This document shows, piece after piece, positions 1 to 8,276 of a stretch of DNA of 39,490 nucleotides. Positions within the stretch are counted from its first letter, which is position 1. Every line of letters begins with the position of its first letter. Position numbers and translations under genes: made by a program. Source of the DNA: Streptomyces sp. MMG1533 (GTDB taxonomy: Bacteria; Actinomycetota; Actinomycetes; Streptomycetales; Streptomycetaceae); contig NZ_LGDG01000275.1 in assembly GCF_001279775.1 (NCBI RefSeq), positions 1-39,490 of the forward strand, read 5' to 3'. The notes under the pieces were generated by a model that saw only the letters and a program-made list of their open reading frames with translations, made no database searches and had not been told where the DNA came from.

Positions 1-31
1 CCGACCCACTCACCCATCGCCACACAACGAG

Positions 32-63
32 TCTGGCCCTGCCGCTCACGCGGCAGGGCCAGA
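32..63. terminator. Strong hairpin, probable terminator
   Basis: A perfect 13-bp stem (TCTGGCCCTGCCG pairing with its complement) encloses a 6-nt loop. It lies 24 bp beyond the stop of the minus-strand HAD gene, so it most likely ends that transcript. It could also serve a plus-strand gene left of the window. There is no T-run, which is usual for Streptomyces. Confidence 0.75.
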
Positions 64-86
64 ACCCCAAGATCTTCATCAGCCTT

Positions 87-695
87 CTAGGGCCTGTCCA
101 GATGCGCGGCGATGCGCGCGATCGTCCCCGCGTTGCCCTCGAAGAGGTGCGCCCGCATCCCGGCAGTGCGGGCGGCCTCCACGTTCGGCGGGAAGTCGTC
201 GACGAAGAGACAGTCCCGCGCCCGGACCCCCAGTCGGGCGCAGGCGATGGCGAAGGCCCGCGGATCGGGCTTGCACACGCCGATCTCATGGGAGTAGACG
301 ATCTCGTCGACGAGCCGGTCGAACCGGTACCGCGCGACCTCCCGCTCACGGGCGCCCACGAAGCTGTTGCTGAGAATGCCCAGCCGGCAGCGCGTGCGCA
401 GCCCCGCCACCAGGTCGATGAGCTCGGTGTTCGCCGTTCCCAGGTACTCCTCCCACAGGTCGGCCATGAACGCCTCGACCTCCCGCGGGCCGAGCCCGAG
501 CCGGGCGGCCACGCCCGCGTGCACCTCGCCCTCGCCGATCGTCCCGACGGCCCCCGCCTCCCAGACGTCGGCCAGCCGCTCGTCCACACTTCCCGGCGCC
601 AGTCCGAGCCGTTCGTCCCAGCGGGCCGGCCATCCCGTTCGGGGTGTGATCTCCAGAACCCCTCCGATGTCGAGCATCACGCAGCGCGTGCTCAT
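87..695 (-). CDS. HAD superfamily hydrolase (HAD-IA type)
   Basis: The 202-residue protein shows the HAD motifs in order. Motif I is MLDIGGVLE with Asp9 as the likely nucleophile. Motif II is GILSNS (106-111). Motif III is CKPDPRAF with Lys142. Motif IV is FVDDFPP with Asp166/167. The position two residues after the nucleophile is Gly rather than the usual general-acid Asp, as in other 'D-x-GGVL' members, so phosphatase activity is plausible but not certain. The substrate cannot be told from sequence. The ATG at 695 is preceded by a good GAGGGG ribosome site; a longer reading to 746 lacks one and gives an unrelated-looking N-terminus. The gene stands alone, followed by a strong hairpin. Confidence 0.85.
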   Translation of the reverse strand: MSTRCVMLDIGGVLEITPRTGWPARWDERLGLAPGSVDERLADVWEAGAVGTIGEGEVHAGVAARLGLGPREVEAFMADLWEEYLGTANTELIDLVAGLRTRCRLGILSNSFVGAREREVARYRFDRLVDEIVYSHEIGVCKPDPRAFAIACARLGVRARDCLFVDDFPPNVEAARTAGMRAHLFEGNAGTIARIAAHLDRP

Positions 696-790
696 GGAAG
701 TTCCCCTCGCCGACTGAGCAGGTCTGCCCCCACCGTCGGCCTTCACCGTTGGAGAAGGTCAAGTGGAGAGGGGCCGTTGGTGCGGCGGCG

Positions 791-862
791 TTGAGAGGGG
801 CGCGAGGAGAGGGCGCCGAGGGGATCGCCCGAGGAGAGGGGGCGCGAGGAGAGGGGGCGGCG
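791..862 (+). repeat. Short purine-rich direct repeats upstream of doxX-like gene
   Basis: The core GAGGAGAGGG recurs three times, at about 804, 831 and 847, within a G-rich tract. Four or more G-runs on this strand could in principle form a quadruplex. It lies 60-130 bp before the GTG at 921. No function is established. Confidence 0.4.
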
Positions 863-920
863 GGCCCACGGTCCTCTACCGTCCAGTAATATCGCGCGGC
901 AGGTCATCAGAGGAGGAACC

Positions 921-1301
921 GTGTCCCGGTCCGAACGCTCGCCCCTGCTGCTCGCCGGCCTGTTGGCCGCCGCGGGTGTCGCCCACTTCGCCACTCCACG
1001 CTCGTTCGACGCGACCATCCCGCGCAGCCTGCCGGGCACGCCCAGGACCTGGACGTACGCCAGCGGAGCCGCCGAACTGGCGCTGGCCGCGGGCATCGCC
1101 GCACCGCGCACCCGGCGGGCGGCCGCGCTGGCCACCGCCGCGTTCTTCGTCGGCGTGTTCCCCGCCAACGTCAAGATGGCCGTGGACTGGCGCCACCGCC
1201 CCGCCCCCCTGAAGGCCGCCGCCATCGGGCGGCTGCCGCTCCAGGTACCCCTCGTCCTGTGGGCCCGCAGCGTCGCGCAGAGCGGGGAGGGCCGGTCGTG
1301 A
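921..1301 (+). CDS. DoxX-like small membrane protein
   Basis: The 126-residue protein has about four hydrophobic segments (about 8-24, 46-60, 68-85, 98-112). The loop motifs resemble DoxX-like proteins: GVAHFATP near the N-terminus and PANVKMAVDW in the third loop. It should sit in the cytoplasmic membrane. DoxX proteins are linked to redox or sulfur metabolism in some bacteria, but the role here is unknown. The GTG start at 921 has an AGGAGG ribosome site 5 bp upstream. The stop overlaps the start of the next gene (GTGA), so the protein is translationally coupled to a peroxiredoxin. That supports a shared oxidative-stress role by inference. Confidence 0.75.
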   Translation: MSRSERSPLLLAGLLAAAGVAHFATPRSFDATIPRSLPGTPRTWTYASGAAELALAAGIAAPRTRRAAALATAAFFVGVFPANVKMAVDWRHRPAPLKAAAIGRLPLQVPLVLWARSVAQSGEGRS

Positions 1302-1765
1302 GCGGACGCACAGAGGTGGGCGACAAGATCGAGGACTTCACGCTGCCGGACGAGACCGGCACGCCCCGCAGCCTGTCCGGACTGCTTGCCGACGGACCCG
1401 TCGTGCTGTTCTTCTACCCCGCCGCCCTCACCCCCGGCTGCACCGCGGAGGCCTGCCACTTCCGCGACCTGGCCGCCGAGTTCGCCGCCGTCGGCGCCCG
1501 GCCCGTCGGCATCAGCGGCGACGCGGTCGAACGCCAGCAGGAGTTCGCCGGACAGCACAACCTCGGCATGCCCCTGCTGTCCGACCCCGAGGGAAAGGTC
1601 CGGGAGTCGTTCGGCGTGAAGCGGGGCTTCTCCCTCGCTCCCACCAAGCGGATCACCTTCGTCATAGCGGAGGACCGGACGGTCCTGGAGGTCGTCCGCA
1701 GCGAACTGCGGATGAACACCCACGCCGACCGGGCCCTCGACGCGCTACGCGCCCACCGCGCCTGA
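1298..1765 (+). CDS. Peroxiredoxin, BCP type (AhpC/TSA family)
   Basis: A thiol peroxidase that reduces peroxides in the cytoplasm. The 155-residue protein carries FYPAALTPGCTAEAC, with the peroxidatic Cys48 and a second Cys53 five residues later, the spacing of atypical two-Cys BCP (bacterioferritin comigratory protein) peroxiredoxins. The usual Lys of 'FYPKA' is Ala. The chosen start is GTG at 1298, overlapping the doxX-like stop and preceded by GGGGAGG; the frame is open upstream but without a better site. The reductant is probably thioredoxin, from family knowledge. Confidence 0.88.
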   Translation: MSGRTEVGDKIEDFTLPDETGTPRSLSGLLADGPVVLFFYPAALTPGCTAEACHFRDLAAEFAAVGARPVGISGDAVERQQEFAGQHNLGMPLLSDPEGKVRESFGVKRGFSLAPTKRITFVIAEDRTVLEVVRSELRMNTHADRALDALRAHRA

Positions 1766-1795
1766 GAGACGGCCCCAAAGGGCGCATCACGGTTG

Positions 1796-4168
1796 ATGCG
1801 GTGCCACAAAGGGACCATCCTGGATGATATGGAGCAGGCCTCCGCTGCGGCGGTCACCGATGCCCGGGGCATCGTGACGGGGTGGAGCGACGGTGCCCGG
1901 CGGCTGACGGGATACCCGGCCGAGGAGGTCGTGGGACGCTCGGCGCGGGAACTGCTCGCCGAGGACCCCCCGGACCGGGCCCTGGCGGCCCTGACCGGCA
2001 CCGTCGTCCTCAGACACCGGGACGGCTCCCCCGTCACGCTCGGCCTGAGGGCACAGCCCGTACTGGGCGCCGACGGCACCCCGAACGGTTACGTCATCAC
2101 CGCCGACCGGCCCGGCGAGGGCGAGACGACGCTCGCCGGGCAGGCCTTCCAGCAGGCGTCCGTGTCCATGTCGGTCTTCGACACCCGGCAGCACTATCTG
2201 CGCCTCAACGACACCGCCTGCCGGGTGATGGGCGTGCCGGAGGAGGCCCTGCTCGGCAGGCACTTCCCGGAGAGCGTGGAGAACGCCGAGTACAGCCGGG
2301 GCTTCCACAGCAACCTGCGCCAGGTCGCCGAGACGGGCCGGCCGGTCCGCTACGAGAGCTTCACCGGCGCGCCCGCCCTCAACCGGGAGCATGCCTGGAC
2401 CACCGAGATGTGGCCCGTACGGGACGCCTCCGGCGAAGTGACCGGAGTCGCCCTGGTGGCGCTCGACAGCAGTGACCAGTACTGGGCCCGGCAGCGCCTC
2501 GCGCTGCTGAACGAGGCGTCGGCCGCCATCGGCACCACCCTGGACGTGGTGCGCACCGCCGAGGAACTGGTGGAACTCCTGGTCCCGCGGTACGCCGACT
2601 TCGCCAGCGTGGATCTGCTGGATTGGGTCCTCGGGGCGGACGAACCGCCCACAGTGCTCACCGGCGACTTTCTCCTGCGCCGCATCGCGCACGGCTCCGC
2701 CACCGAGGGCACACCGGAGGCCGCCGTACGCCTGGGCGGGGCGGACGTCTATCCCGCGTACTCGCCGCCCGCGAGGGCGCTGCGGCAGGGGCGGGCGGTC
2801 CTCAGTCAGGCGGGCGAACCGGACTTCATGCGGTGGGTCGCCGAGCGCAACGCGCGCGCCCCCGCGGGCGGACCCCAGCGCAGAGGAGCCCACTCGGTGC
2901 TCGCGGTGCCGCTGCGCGCCCGCGGCACCACGCTGGGTGTCGCGGTGGGCGTCCGGATCGCCAACCCGGAGGACTACGGCGACGACGACGCCGTCCTCGC
3001 CGAGGAACTCGCCAGCCGCGCCGCCGTCTGCATCGACAACGCCCGCCGCTTCGCCCGCGAACGCACCACCGCCCTGGCGCTCCAGCACAGCCTGCTGCCC
3101 CGGGACCTGCCCGGACAGGCGGTGGTCGAGGTGGCCCACCGCTACCTGCCGTCCGGCTCGGTGGCCGGCATCGGCGGCGACTGGTTCGACGTGATCCCGC
3201 TCTCCGGCAGCCGGGTCGCCCTGGTGGTCGGCGACGTCGTCGGCCACGGCATCGCCTCGTCGGCGACGATGGGCCGCCTTTGTACGGCCGTCCGCACCCT
3301 CGCCGACGTCGACCTGCCGCCGGACGAACTCCTCACCCACCTCGACGACCTGGTCACCCACCTCGCGTCCGACGACACCGACGAGGAGGCCGCGGAACTC
3401 GGCGCCACCTGCCTCTACGCCGTCTACGACCCCGTCTCCCGCCGCCTCACCCTGGCCGCCGCCGGCCACCCCCCGCCGGCCCTCGTCCTGCCCGACGGCA
3501 CCGCACGGCTCATCCCGCTGACCGCGGGCCCGCCACTCGGCGTCGGCGGCCTGCCCTTCGAGGCCAGCGAGGTGGAACTGCCCGAGGGCGCCGTCGTCGC
3601 CCTGTATACCGACGGCCTCATCGAGGACCGGGACCGCGACGTCGACCACGCCACCGACGAACTGTGCCGCGCCCTGACCGCCCGTACCGACACCCTCGAC
3701 GCCCTGTGCGACACCGTGCTGAAGGCCGTACTGCCGGAGGAGCCCAGCGACGACGTGGCCCTGCTGCTGGCCCGCACCCGGGCGCTGGGCGCGGACCGCG
3801 TCGCCACCTGGGACGTCACGCCGGACCCCGCCCACGTGGCCGCGACCCGGCAGGCCGCCACCGAGCAACTCACCGCGTGGGGACTGGACGAGGCCGCCTT
3901 CGTCACCGAACTCGTCGTCAGCGAACTGGTCACCAACGCGATCCGCTACGGCGAACCGCCCATCCAGCTACGGCTGATCCGCGATCGCACCCTCATCTGC
4001 GAGGTCTCCGACGGCAGTTCCACCTCCCCGCACCTGCGCCGCGCCCACGTCTTCGACGAGGGAGGCCGCGGACTGCTGCTGGTCGCCCAGCTCACGCAGC
4101 GCTGGGGCAGCCGGCAGACCGGCAGCGGCAAGACCATCTGGGCCGAGCAGACACTGATTCCGGACTGA
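1796..4168 (+). CDS. PAS-PAS-GAF-SpoIIE PP2C phosphatase with C-terminal HATPase
   Basis: A soluble multi-domain regulator of about 790 residues. The domains run PAS (about 15-105, TDARGIVTGWSDGARRLTGY), PAS (about 115-225), GAF (about 235-420), PP2C/SpoIIE phosphatase (about 430-655) and an anti-sigma-kinase-like HATPase (about 665-785). The phosphatase metal ligands are visible in GGDWFDV (460-466), GDVVGHG (from 479), LYTDGLIE and SDDVALLL. The HATPase N-box is ELVTNAIRYGE near 710. Proteins of this layout dephosphorylate anti-anti-sigma factors (phosphatase) and can phosphorylate them (kinase), so it probably tunes an alternative sigma factor in response to a small ligand. The start is uncertain: TTG 1793, ATG 1796 and ATG 1829 are possible. 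It converges with the cupin gene, with no spare base between the two stops. Confidence 0.88.
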   Translation: MRCHKGTILDDMEQASAAAVTDARGIVTGWSDGARRLTGYPAEEVVGRSARELLAEDPPDRALAALTGTVVLRHRDGSPVTLGLRAQPVLGADGTPNGYVITADRPGEGETTLAGQAFQQASVSMSVFDTRQHYLRLNDTACRVMGVPEEALLGRHFPESVENAEYSRGFHSNLRQVAETGRPVRYESFTGAPALNREHAWTTEMWPVRDASGEVTGVALVALDSSDQYWARQRLALLNEASAAIGTTLDVVRTAEELVELLVPRYADFASVDLLDWVLGADEPPTVLTGDFLLRRIAHGSATEGTPEAAVRLGGADVYPAYSPPARALRQGRAVLSQAGEPDFMRWVAERNARAPAGGPQRRGAHSVLAVPLRARGTTLGVAVGVRIANPEDYGDDDAVLAEELASRAAVCIDNARRFARERTTALALQHSLLPRDLPGQAVVEVAHRYLPSGSVAGIGGDWFDVIPLSGSRVALVVGDVVGHGIASSATMGRLCTAVRTLADVDLPPDELLTHLDDLVTHLASDDTDEEAAELGATCLYAVYDPVSRRLTLAAAGHPPPALVLPDGTARLIPLTAGPPLGVGGLPFEASEVELPEGAVVALYTDGLIEDRDRDVDHATDELCRALTARTDTLDALCDTVLKAVLPEEPSDDVALLLARTRALGADRVATWDVTPDPAHVAATRQAATEQLTAWGLDEAAFVTELVVSELVTNAIRYGEPPIQLRLIRDRTLICEVSDGSSTSPHLRRAHVFDEGGRGLLLVAQLTQRWGSRQTGSGKTIWAEQTLIPD

Positions 4169-4603
4169 TCACTCGAACGGGCAGCCCGGGTTCGGCACGT
4201 CCTCGGAGAACGGCGAGCCGTGCGGCAGTACGTACAGCACGTCGAGCACCAGCGTCGTGTCGCCCAGGTTCCTGCCGAGGTGCACATCGCTCGGCCCGCC
4301 CGGCTCGCGCACGGTGGTGCCCTGCGGATAGACGCCGTCGGTGGCGCAGTCGGGGTGGTAGTGGGTGAGGGTGCCCTGCTTCACGTACCCGTACACCGGG
4401 CCGTCGTGGTAGTGCCAGCCGGTTGCCTGACCCGGCGGAACGGTGATCTCTCTCAGTACGTAGTCGGTGTCCCCGACGGTCTTCTGCGCGATCAGCCGGG
4501 CGGTCACCCCCGGGCCCGGCGGGGTCGCGTGGGCGCTGCCGCCCACGAAGACGGTGGCGGTGACGACGGCGCCGGTCATGGCAGTGCGAAGCGGGCTGCG
4601 CAT
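4169..4603 (-). CDS. Secreted cupin-domain protein
   Basis: The 144-residue protein starts with a signal peptide: MRSPLRTAMTG, a hydrophobic core to about residue 22, and a likely AHA cleavage near 26. The mature part is a single small beta-barrel with the cupin signature GWHYHDGPVYGYV (His63, His65) and a later His108 in DVHLGRN, giving three potential metal-binding histidines. The family is functionally diverse, so no reaction is assigned. ATG 4603 was chosen because AGGAGG lies 8 bp upstream; an upstream in-frame codon at 4636 would extend the protein ahead of the signal peptide. Confidence 0.8.
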   Translation of the reverse strand: MRSPLRTAMTGAVVTATVFVGGSAHATPPGPGVTARLIAQKTVGDTDYVLREITVPPGQATGWHYHDGPVYGYVKQGTLTHYHPDCATDGVYPQGTTVREPGGPSDVHLGRNLGDTTLVLDVLYVLPHGSPFSEDVPNPGCPFE

Positions 4604-4654
4604 ACGGAAGGCCTCCTGGCTCGGGTTCACAGGCAAGGTCGTGCCGCTGCGAAC

Positions 4655-4927
4655 TTAGAGGCACCGAGAGCCTGTTGCGAGCGTATTCCGCGGATCACCC
4701 CGTTGTCCGGGGGCGTGGCCGCCCGCTCGCGCACCACGTACCAGGTCGAAGACGTGGTACGTCACCGCGACACCGCTCGCCTCGGCGTCCTGCCGGCGGG
4801 TCGGCCCTATGTGCTGCCGGAGCCGTGCGCGAAGTCGGTGCGGCAGCACCCGTACTCCGTCAAGCCTCCGCTCGAAAACCCACCCCTCGTCGGGGAACTC
4901 CCGCCGGCCGCTCGGGCGCCGCGACTC
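4655..4927 (-). pseudogene. Decayed ATP-dependent DNA ligase fragment (LigD ligase-domain remnant)
   Basis: The 322-bp stretch behind the phosphoesterase gene is not empty. Read on the minus strand from about 4903, the frame gives EFPDEGWVFERRLDGVRVL, which matches the nucleotidyl-transferase motif I region of LigD-type ligases (typically WxFExKxDGxR). It then gives VAVTYHVFDLV, which matches motif IIIa (VxYxVFDLL). Only 34 residues separate the LDG and VFDL motifs, well under the usual spacing, the motif III region is absent, and the catalytic Lys is Arg. Nothing ligase-like follows before the stop at 4655. I read it as a remnant left by an internal deletion and loss of frame with the upstream phosphoesterase. 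A chance resemblance is possible but unlikely with both motifs in one frame. Confidence 0.6.
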
Positions 4928-5528
4928 ATGTCTCCCCGCCGTCGGCGGCGACCTGGGCGAGGGTGCGGCCGGAGCGCGCGGACCGGGCCCGGTGCGGGTC
5001 GGGCGTGCCGTGCGCCCGGGCGCGTCCCTCGGACGCCTTCACCAGCAGCCAGGACTCGTCGTTCCCGCCGCGGAAGCGGGTCAGGGCGTACTCGCCGCGC
5101 AGCTTCGCGCCGTGCAGCCGGAACGAGGCGTGCCCGTGCTCCAGGGACTCCCCGAAGTCGACGGGCCGGCCCTTCCGGTCGTGGCTCAGCGGCTCGTACG
5201 TGCCGTGGTCCCAGACGATGACCGTGCCGCCGCCGTACTCACCCTTCGGGATCACCCCCTCGAACTCCTCGTACTCCAGCGGGTGATCCTCGGTGGGCAC
5301 GGCGAGCCGCTTGTCCTTCGGGTCGTCGGAGGGCCCCTTCGGGATCGACCAGGACTTCAGAACGTCGTCCACCTGGAGCCGGAAGTCGAAGTGGAGGGTG
5401 CTCGCGTCATGGATCTGCACGACGAACCGGGGTTCCTCGCCGGACGAGTCCTGTCGCCCCTGCGGCTCGCCGGTCCGGTCGAAGTCCCGCTTGCCGTGGT
5501 AGTCCCGCAGCCGGTCACGCTCACCCAC
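4926..5528 (-). CDS. LigD-type 3'-phosphoesterase (stand-alone PE domain)
   Basis: The 200-residue protein is the 3'-end-healing phosphoesterase domain of bacterial NHEJ ligase D as a free protein. Visible motifs are VQIHDASTLHFDFRL (His40, His46, Asp48), VLKSWSIPKGPS (57-67), HPLEYEEFEGVIPKGEYGGG (His82 onward) and VWDHGTYEP. The family removes 3'-phosphates and trailing ribonucleotides so that ligase can act. The GTG start at 5528 follows GAAGGGAG. The C-terminus stops just where a ligase remnant begins in another frame, so the gene may descend from a PE-ligase fusion. No Ku or polymerase domain gene lies in this window. Confidence 0.88.
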   Translation of the reverse strand: MGERDRLRDYHGKRDFDRTGEPQGRQDSSGEEPRFVVQIHDASTLHFDFRLQVDDVLKSWSIPKGPSDDPKDKRLAVPTEDHPLEYEEFEGVIPKGEYGGGTVIVWDHGTYEPLSHDRKGRPVDFGESLEHGHASFRLHGAKLRGEYALTRFRGGNDESWLLVKASEGRARAHGTPDPHRARSARSGRTLAQVAADGGET

Positions 5529-5603
5529 GGTCGGCTCCCTTCCGGGCGCCCCGCGCCATCGAGGCCGCCCTGTCGCACGGCCCCCGAGTACCCCGCCGCC
5601 GAC

Positions 5604-6434
5604 TCAGAACTCCTCGTGCGTCTCCGGATCCCCGCCGAGCCGCCGGTGGGCACGGTCGGCGATCGCCGTCATCTGGGCCGGGCCCAGTTCGAAGCCGAAT
5701 ACGTCGAGGTTGTGGCGCTGCCGCTCGGGGTCCGCCGACTTCGGGATGGGGATCGCGCCGAGCTGGACGTGCCAGCGCAGGACGACCTGGCCGGGCGTCA
5801 CCCCGTGGGCCTCGGCGACCCTGGCCACGACGGGGTCCTCCAGCAGCGCCGAGCCCCGGCCCAGCGGGCTCCAGCTCTCGGTCAGGACGCCCTTGTCGGC
5901 ATGGAAGGCGCGCAGCTCGTCCTGCGGGAAGAAGGGGTGCAGCTCGATCTGGTTGACGGCGGGCAGGACGCCGGTCTCCTTCTCCAGGCGATCGATGTGT
6001 TCGGCCGTGAAGTTGGAGACGCCGATCGAGCGCACGAGCCCCTCCTCGCGCAGCCTGATCATGGCCTTCCAGGAGTCGACGTACTTGTCGACGCGGGGCA
6101 GCGGCCAGTGGATCAGGTACAGGTCCACGTGGTCCAGGCCGAGGCGGGCGCGGGACTCCTCGAAGGAGGCGAGGGTCTCCTCGTAGCCTTGGTGCCGGCC
6201 GGGGAGCTTGGTCGTCACCACGATCTCCTCGCGGGGCACCCCGCTGCCGGCCACACCACGGCCGACACCGGTCTCGTTGCGATAGTTCGTCGCCGTGTCG
6301 ACCAGGCGGTAGCCGGCCTCCAGCGCACTGCGTACCGCCTGCTCCGCCTGCGTGTCGTCCATCGGCCAGGTGCCGAGGCCGAGAGCGGGGATCGTCGTGC
6401 CGTCGTTGAGCGTGTGGGTCGGGATGCTGATCAC
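5604..6434 (-). CDS. Aldo/keto reductase (2,5-diketo-D-gluconate reductase-like)
   Basis: A 276-residue NADPH-dependent TIM-barrel reductase. The catalytic tetrad is visible: Asp46 and Tyr51 in DTATNYRNE, Lys76 in VVTTKL and His109 in LIHWP. The SIGVSNF and SADPERQRHN motifs support cofactor binding; the latter's basic residues fit NADP(H). The overall pattern is closest to the AKR3/AKR5 group that reduces small aldehydes and ketones; the substrate is unknown. The GTG at 6434, with GAGGGAAGG 7 bp upstream, is preferred to the ATG at 6464. It reads towards the phosphoesterase gene, 75 bp away, so cotranscription is possible. Confidence 0.85.
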   Translation of the reverse strand: MISIPTHTLNDGTTIPALGLGTWPMDDTQAEQAVRSALEAGYRLVDTATNYRNETGVGRGVAGSGVPREEIVVTTKLPGRHQGYEETLASFEESRARLGLDHVDLYLIHWPLPRVDKYVDSWKAMIRLREEGLVRSIGVSNFTAEHIDRLEKETGVLPAVNQIELHPFFPQDELRAFHADKGVLTESWSPLGRGSALLEDPVVARVAEAHGVTPGQVVLRWHVQLGAIPIPKSADPERQRHNLDVFGFELGPAQMTAIADRAHRRLGGDPETHEEF

Positions 6435-6640
6435 TGGGGGCCTTCCCTCGGCTGTGTCGTACATCCAGCGTCACGGATGGGGTGGGCGTTGGCCAACCGG
6501 ACGGGCGGGGACGAGGGCAGCGCGGCGGTGTTCGAGAACGTGGTGATACGGGAGTTCACGGTCTGAGCCGGGCGCCGGAAAAGGGTTTTGGACCGCTGGA
6601 GCAGGGCGCGCACACTCGTCCCAGGAGAACGGAGGGCGAC

Positions 6641-7198
6641 ATGTCGACAACCGGTATCCCTGACAGCCTCCTCGTCGACGCGCTGGGCAGCGAGCCACGC
6701 CGTCCGGGCGCCTTTCGCGCACTGCTGAGCCGTGGCCCGGAGGCCGTACCGGCCATCCGTCGAGGGATGTACCACCCCGAGGCGAGGGTGCGCGAGCAGT
6801 GCTGCAAGCTGCTGGACGAACTACTCGTCCCGGAGGCCGTGGGCGACCTCACCGCCCTGCTCGACGATCCCGGCGCCCGGGTGCGGATCGCCGCCCTGCA
6901 CGCCCTGTCCTGCGAGCGCTGCAAGGCGGACGCGGACGCCTGCCGGCCCGACCGCGCCCTGCTCCTGCCGCGGGCCGTGCGTGTCCTGCACGACGATCCG
7001 GCCCCTCAGGTCAGGGCCTACGCGGTCGAACTCGTGGCCCTGTGGGTGCACGCCGACGCCGACGCCCTCGCCGCGCTGGTGCGGGCCCGCGACGCCGACC
7101 CTTCGCCTGCCGTGCGCAAGAAGGCGGGCCGGCACACGCCCGGCGGTCCCATCCACCGCCGCACCGCGCCCAAGGCCGCCCGCATGTCACGGAGGTGA
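6641..7198 (+). CDS. HEAT-repeat protein
   Basis: The 185-residue helical protein is built of HEAT-like repeats: about 28-60 (RGPEAVPAIRRGMYHPEARV), 60-95 (PEAVGDLTALLDDPGARVRIAALHAL), 105-140 (LLPRAVRVLHDDPAPQVRAYAVEL) and a last partial copy to about 165. The tail is basic. Such folds bind proteins; no enzymatic motif is present. A Cys pair sits in CERCKADADAC between repeats two and three and could bind a metal, but this is a guess. The ATG at 6641 follows two overlapping purine-rich ribosome-site candidates. It reads from a 206-bp divergent region shared with the aldo/keto reductase gene. Confidence 0.75.
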   Translation: MSTTGIPDSLLVDALGSEPRRPGAFRALLSRGPEAVPAIRRGMYHPEARVREQCCKLLDELLVPEAVGDLTALLDDPGARVRIAALHALSCERCKADADACRPDRALLLPRAVRVLHDDPAPQVRAYAVELVALWVHADADALAALVRARDADPSPAVRKKAGRHTPGGPIHRRTAPKAARMSRR

Positions 7199-7299
7199 CG
7201 CCCCGTCGGGGCCCTGTCGCCAAGCACGGCGAACGCTGCCACGATCTTCATGGAGCCGGGACCGAACCGGGCCGGCAGGGACGGACCATCGGAGCGTGT

Positions 7300-8274
7300 A
7301 TGACGACGGACAGGGCCACTGCGGACCGCTCGGACGAGGTCACGGGGATCGAGGTGAAGCCGGCCGCCGGACACATCGGCGCCGAGATCACCGGCGTCGA
7401 CCTGGCCGACGACCTCGACGACACCGCGGTCACCGCGATCCGGGCGGCGGTGCTGCGCTGGAAGGTGGTGTTCTTCCGGGGGCAGACGCTGGACCACACG
7501 GGGCACGTCGCGTTCGCCCGCCGCTTCGGCGAACCGGTCGTGCTGCCCAGGCGCGGGAGCGCCTCACCGTCGGACTTCCCCGAGATCGAGACGACCGCCG
7601 ACCGGCTGGAGCTGGGCGGCAGGTTCGGCATGGAGCACGACGAATGGCTGCAACGCCGACGGCACACCCTGCTGCGGGGCTGGCACTGCGACCACGGTGC
7701 CCGCATCGACCCGCCGGCCGCGACGATCCTGCGCGCGGAGACCGTCCCGCCGTACGGCGGCGACACCACCTGGTCCAACCTGGCGGCCGCGTACGCCGGA
7801 CTCTCCGGTCCCGTCAGGGAGTTCGTCGACGGGCTCCGGGCCGAGCACCGGCTCGGCGTCGGCTATCAGCCGCGGCCCGGCGACGACGCGTACGTCCGGC
7901 ATCTGCTGGACCATCAGGTCGCCTCGCTGCACCCCCTGGTGCGCGTCCACCCGGAGACGGGGGAGCGGATCCTGTACGTCAACGGCTACTACGTCGAGCA
8001 GATCGCCGACCTCTCCCGCGCCGAGAGCGCCGCGATCCTGGAGATGCTCATGGAGCAGGCGACCCGGCCCGAATACACCGTCCGGTTCCGCTGGGAGCCG
8101 GGCAGCGTGGCCTTCTGGGACAACCGGGCCACCATCCATCTCGCGCCCGGTGACAACGCCCACCTCGGATTCCCCCGGACCATGCACCGGGTGATGCTCA
8201 CCGGAGACGTCCCGGTCGGGGTGGACGGCAAGCCGTCGGAGGCGATCGTCGGGACCGAGCCCGGACGCTGGTGA
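7300..8274 (+). CDS. TauD/TfdA-family Fe(II)/2-oxoglutarate dioxygenase
   Basis: A 324-residue non-haem iron oxygenase. The facial triad is WHCDH with His129 and Asp131, and the distal His296 in RTMHRVML. GDTTWSN, just after the HxD motif, is the typical TauD segment. The N-terminus (GAEITGVDLADDL, then WKVVFFRGQTLD) is also characteristic. The family hydroxylates sulfonates such as taurine and related small acids with loss of CO2 from 2-oxoglutarate; the substrate is not predictable. ATG 7300 has a GGAG site. It converges with the flavin oxidoreductase, with only 2 bp between stops. That neighbour is also of a type often found with sulfonate use, so a shared role is possible. Confidence 0.87.
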   Translation: MTTDRATADRSDEVTGIEVKPAAGHIGAEITGVDLADDLDDTAVTAIRAAVLRWKVVFFRGQTLDHTGHVAFARRFGEPVVLPRRGSASPSDFPEIETTADRLELGGRFGMEHDEWLQRRRHTLLRGWHCDHGARIDPPAATILRAETVPPYGGDTTWSNLAAAYAGLSGPVREFVDGLRAEHRLGVGYQPRPGDDAYVRHLLDHQVASLHPLVRVHPETGERILYVNGYYVEQIADLSRAESAAILEMLMEQATRPEYTVRFRWEPGSVAFWDNRATIHLAPGDNAHLGFPRTMHRVMLTGDVPVGVDGKPSEAIVGTEPGRW

Positions 8275-8276
8275 CC

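Noticed and set aside
1787..3868. 693-codon antisense open frame opposite the SpoIIE-type gene
   Set aside because: It is a GC-skew shadow; the plus strand encodes clear PAS, GAF, PP2C and HATPase motifs.
7201..7211. CCCCGTCGGGG palindrome after the HEAT gene as a terminator
   Set aside because: Only 4 bp can pair with a minimal loop; too short to support.
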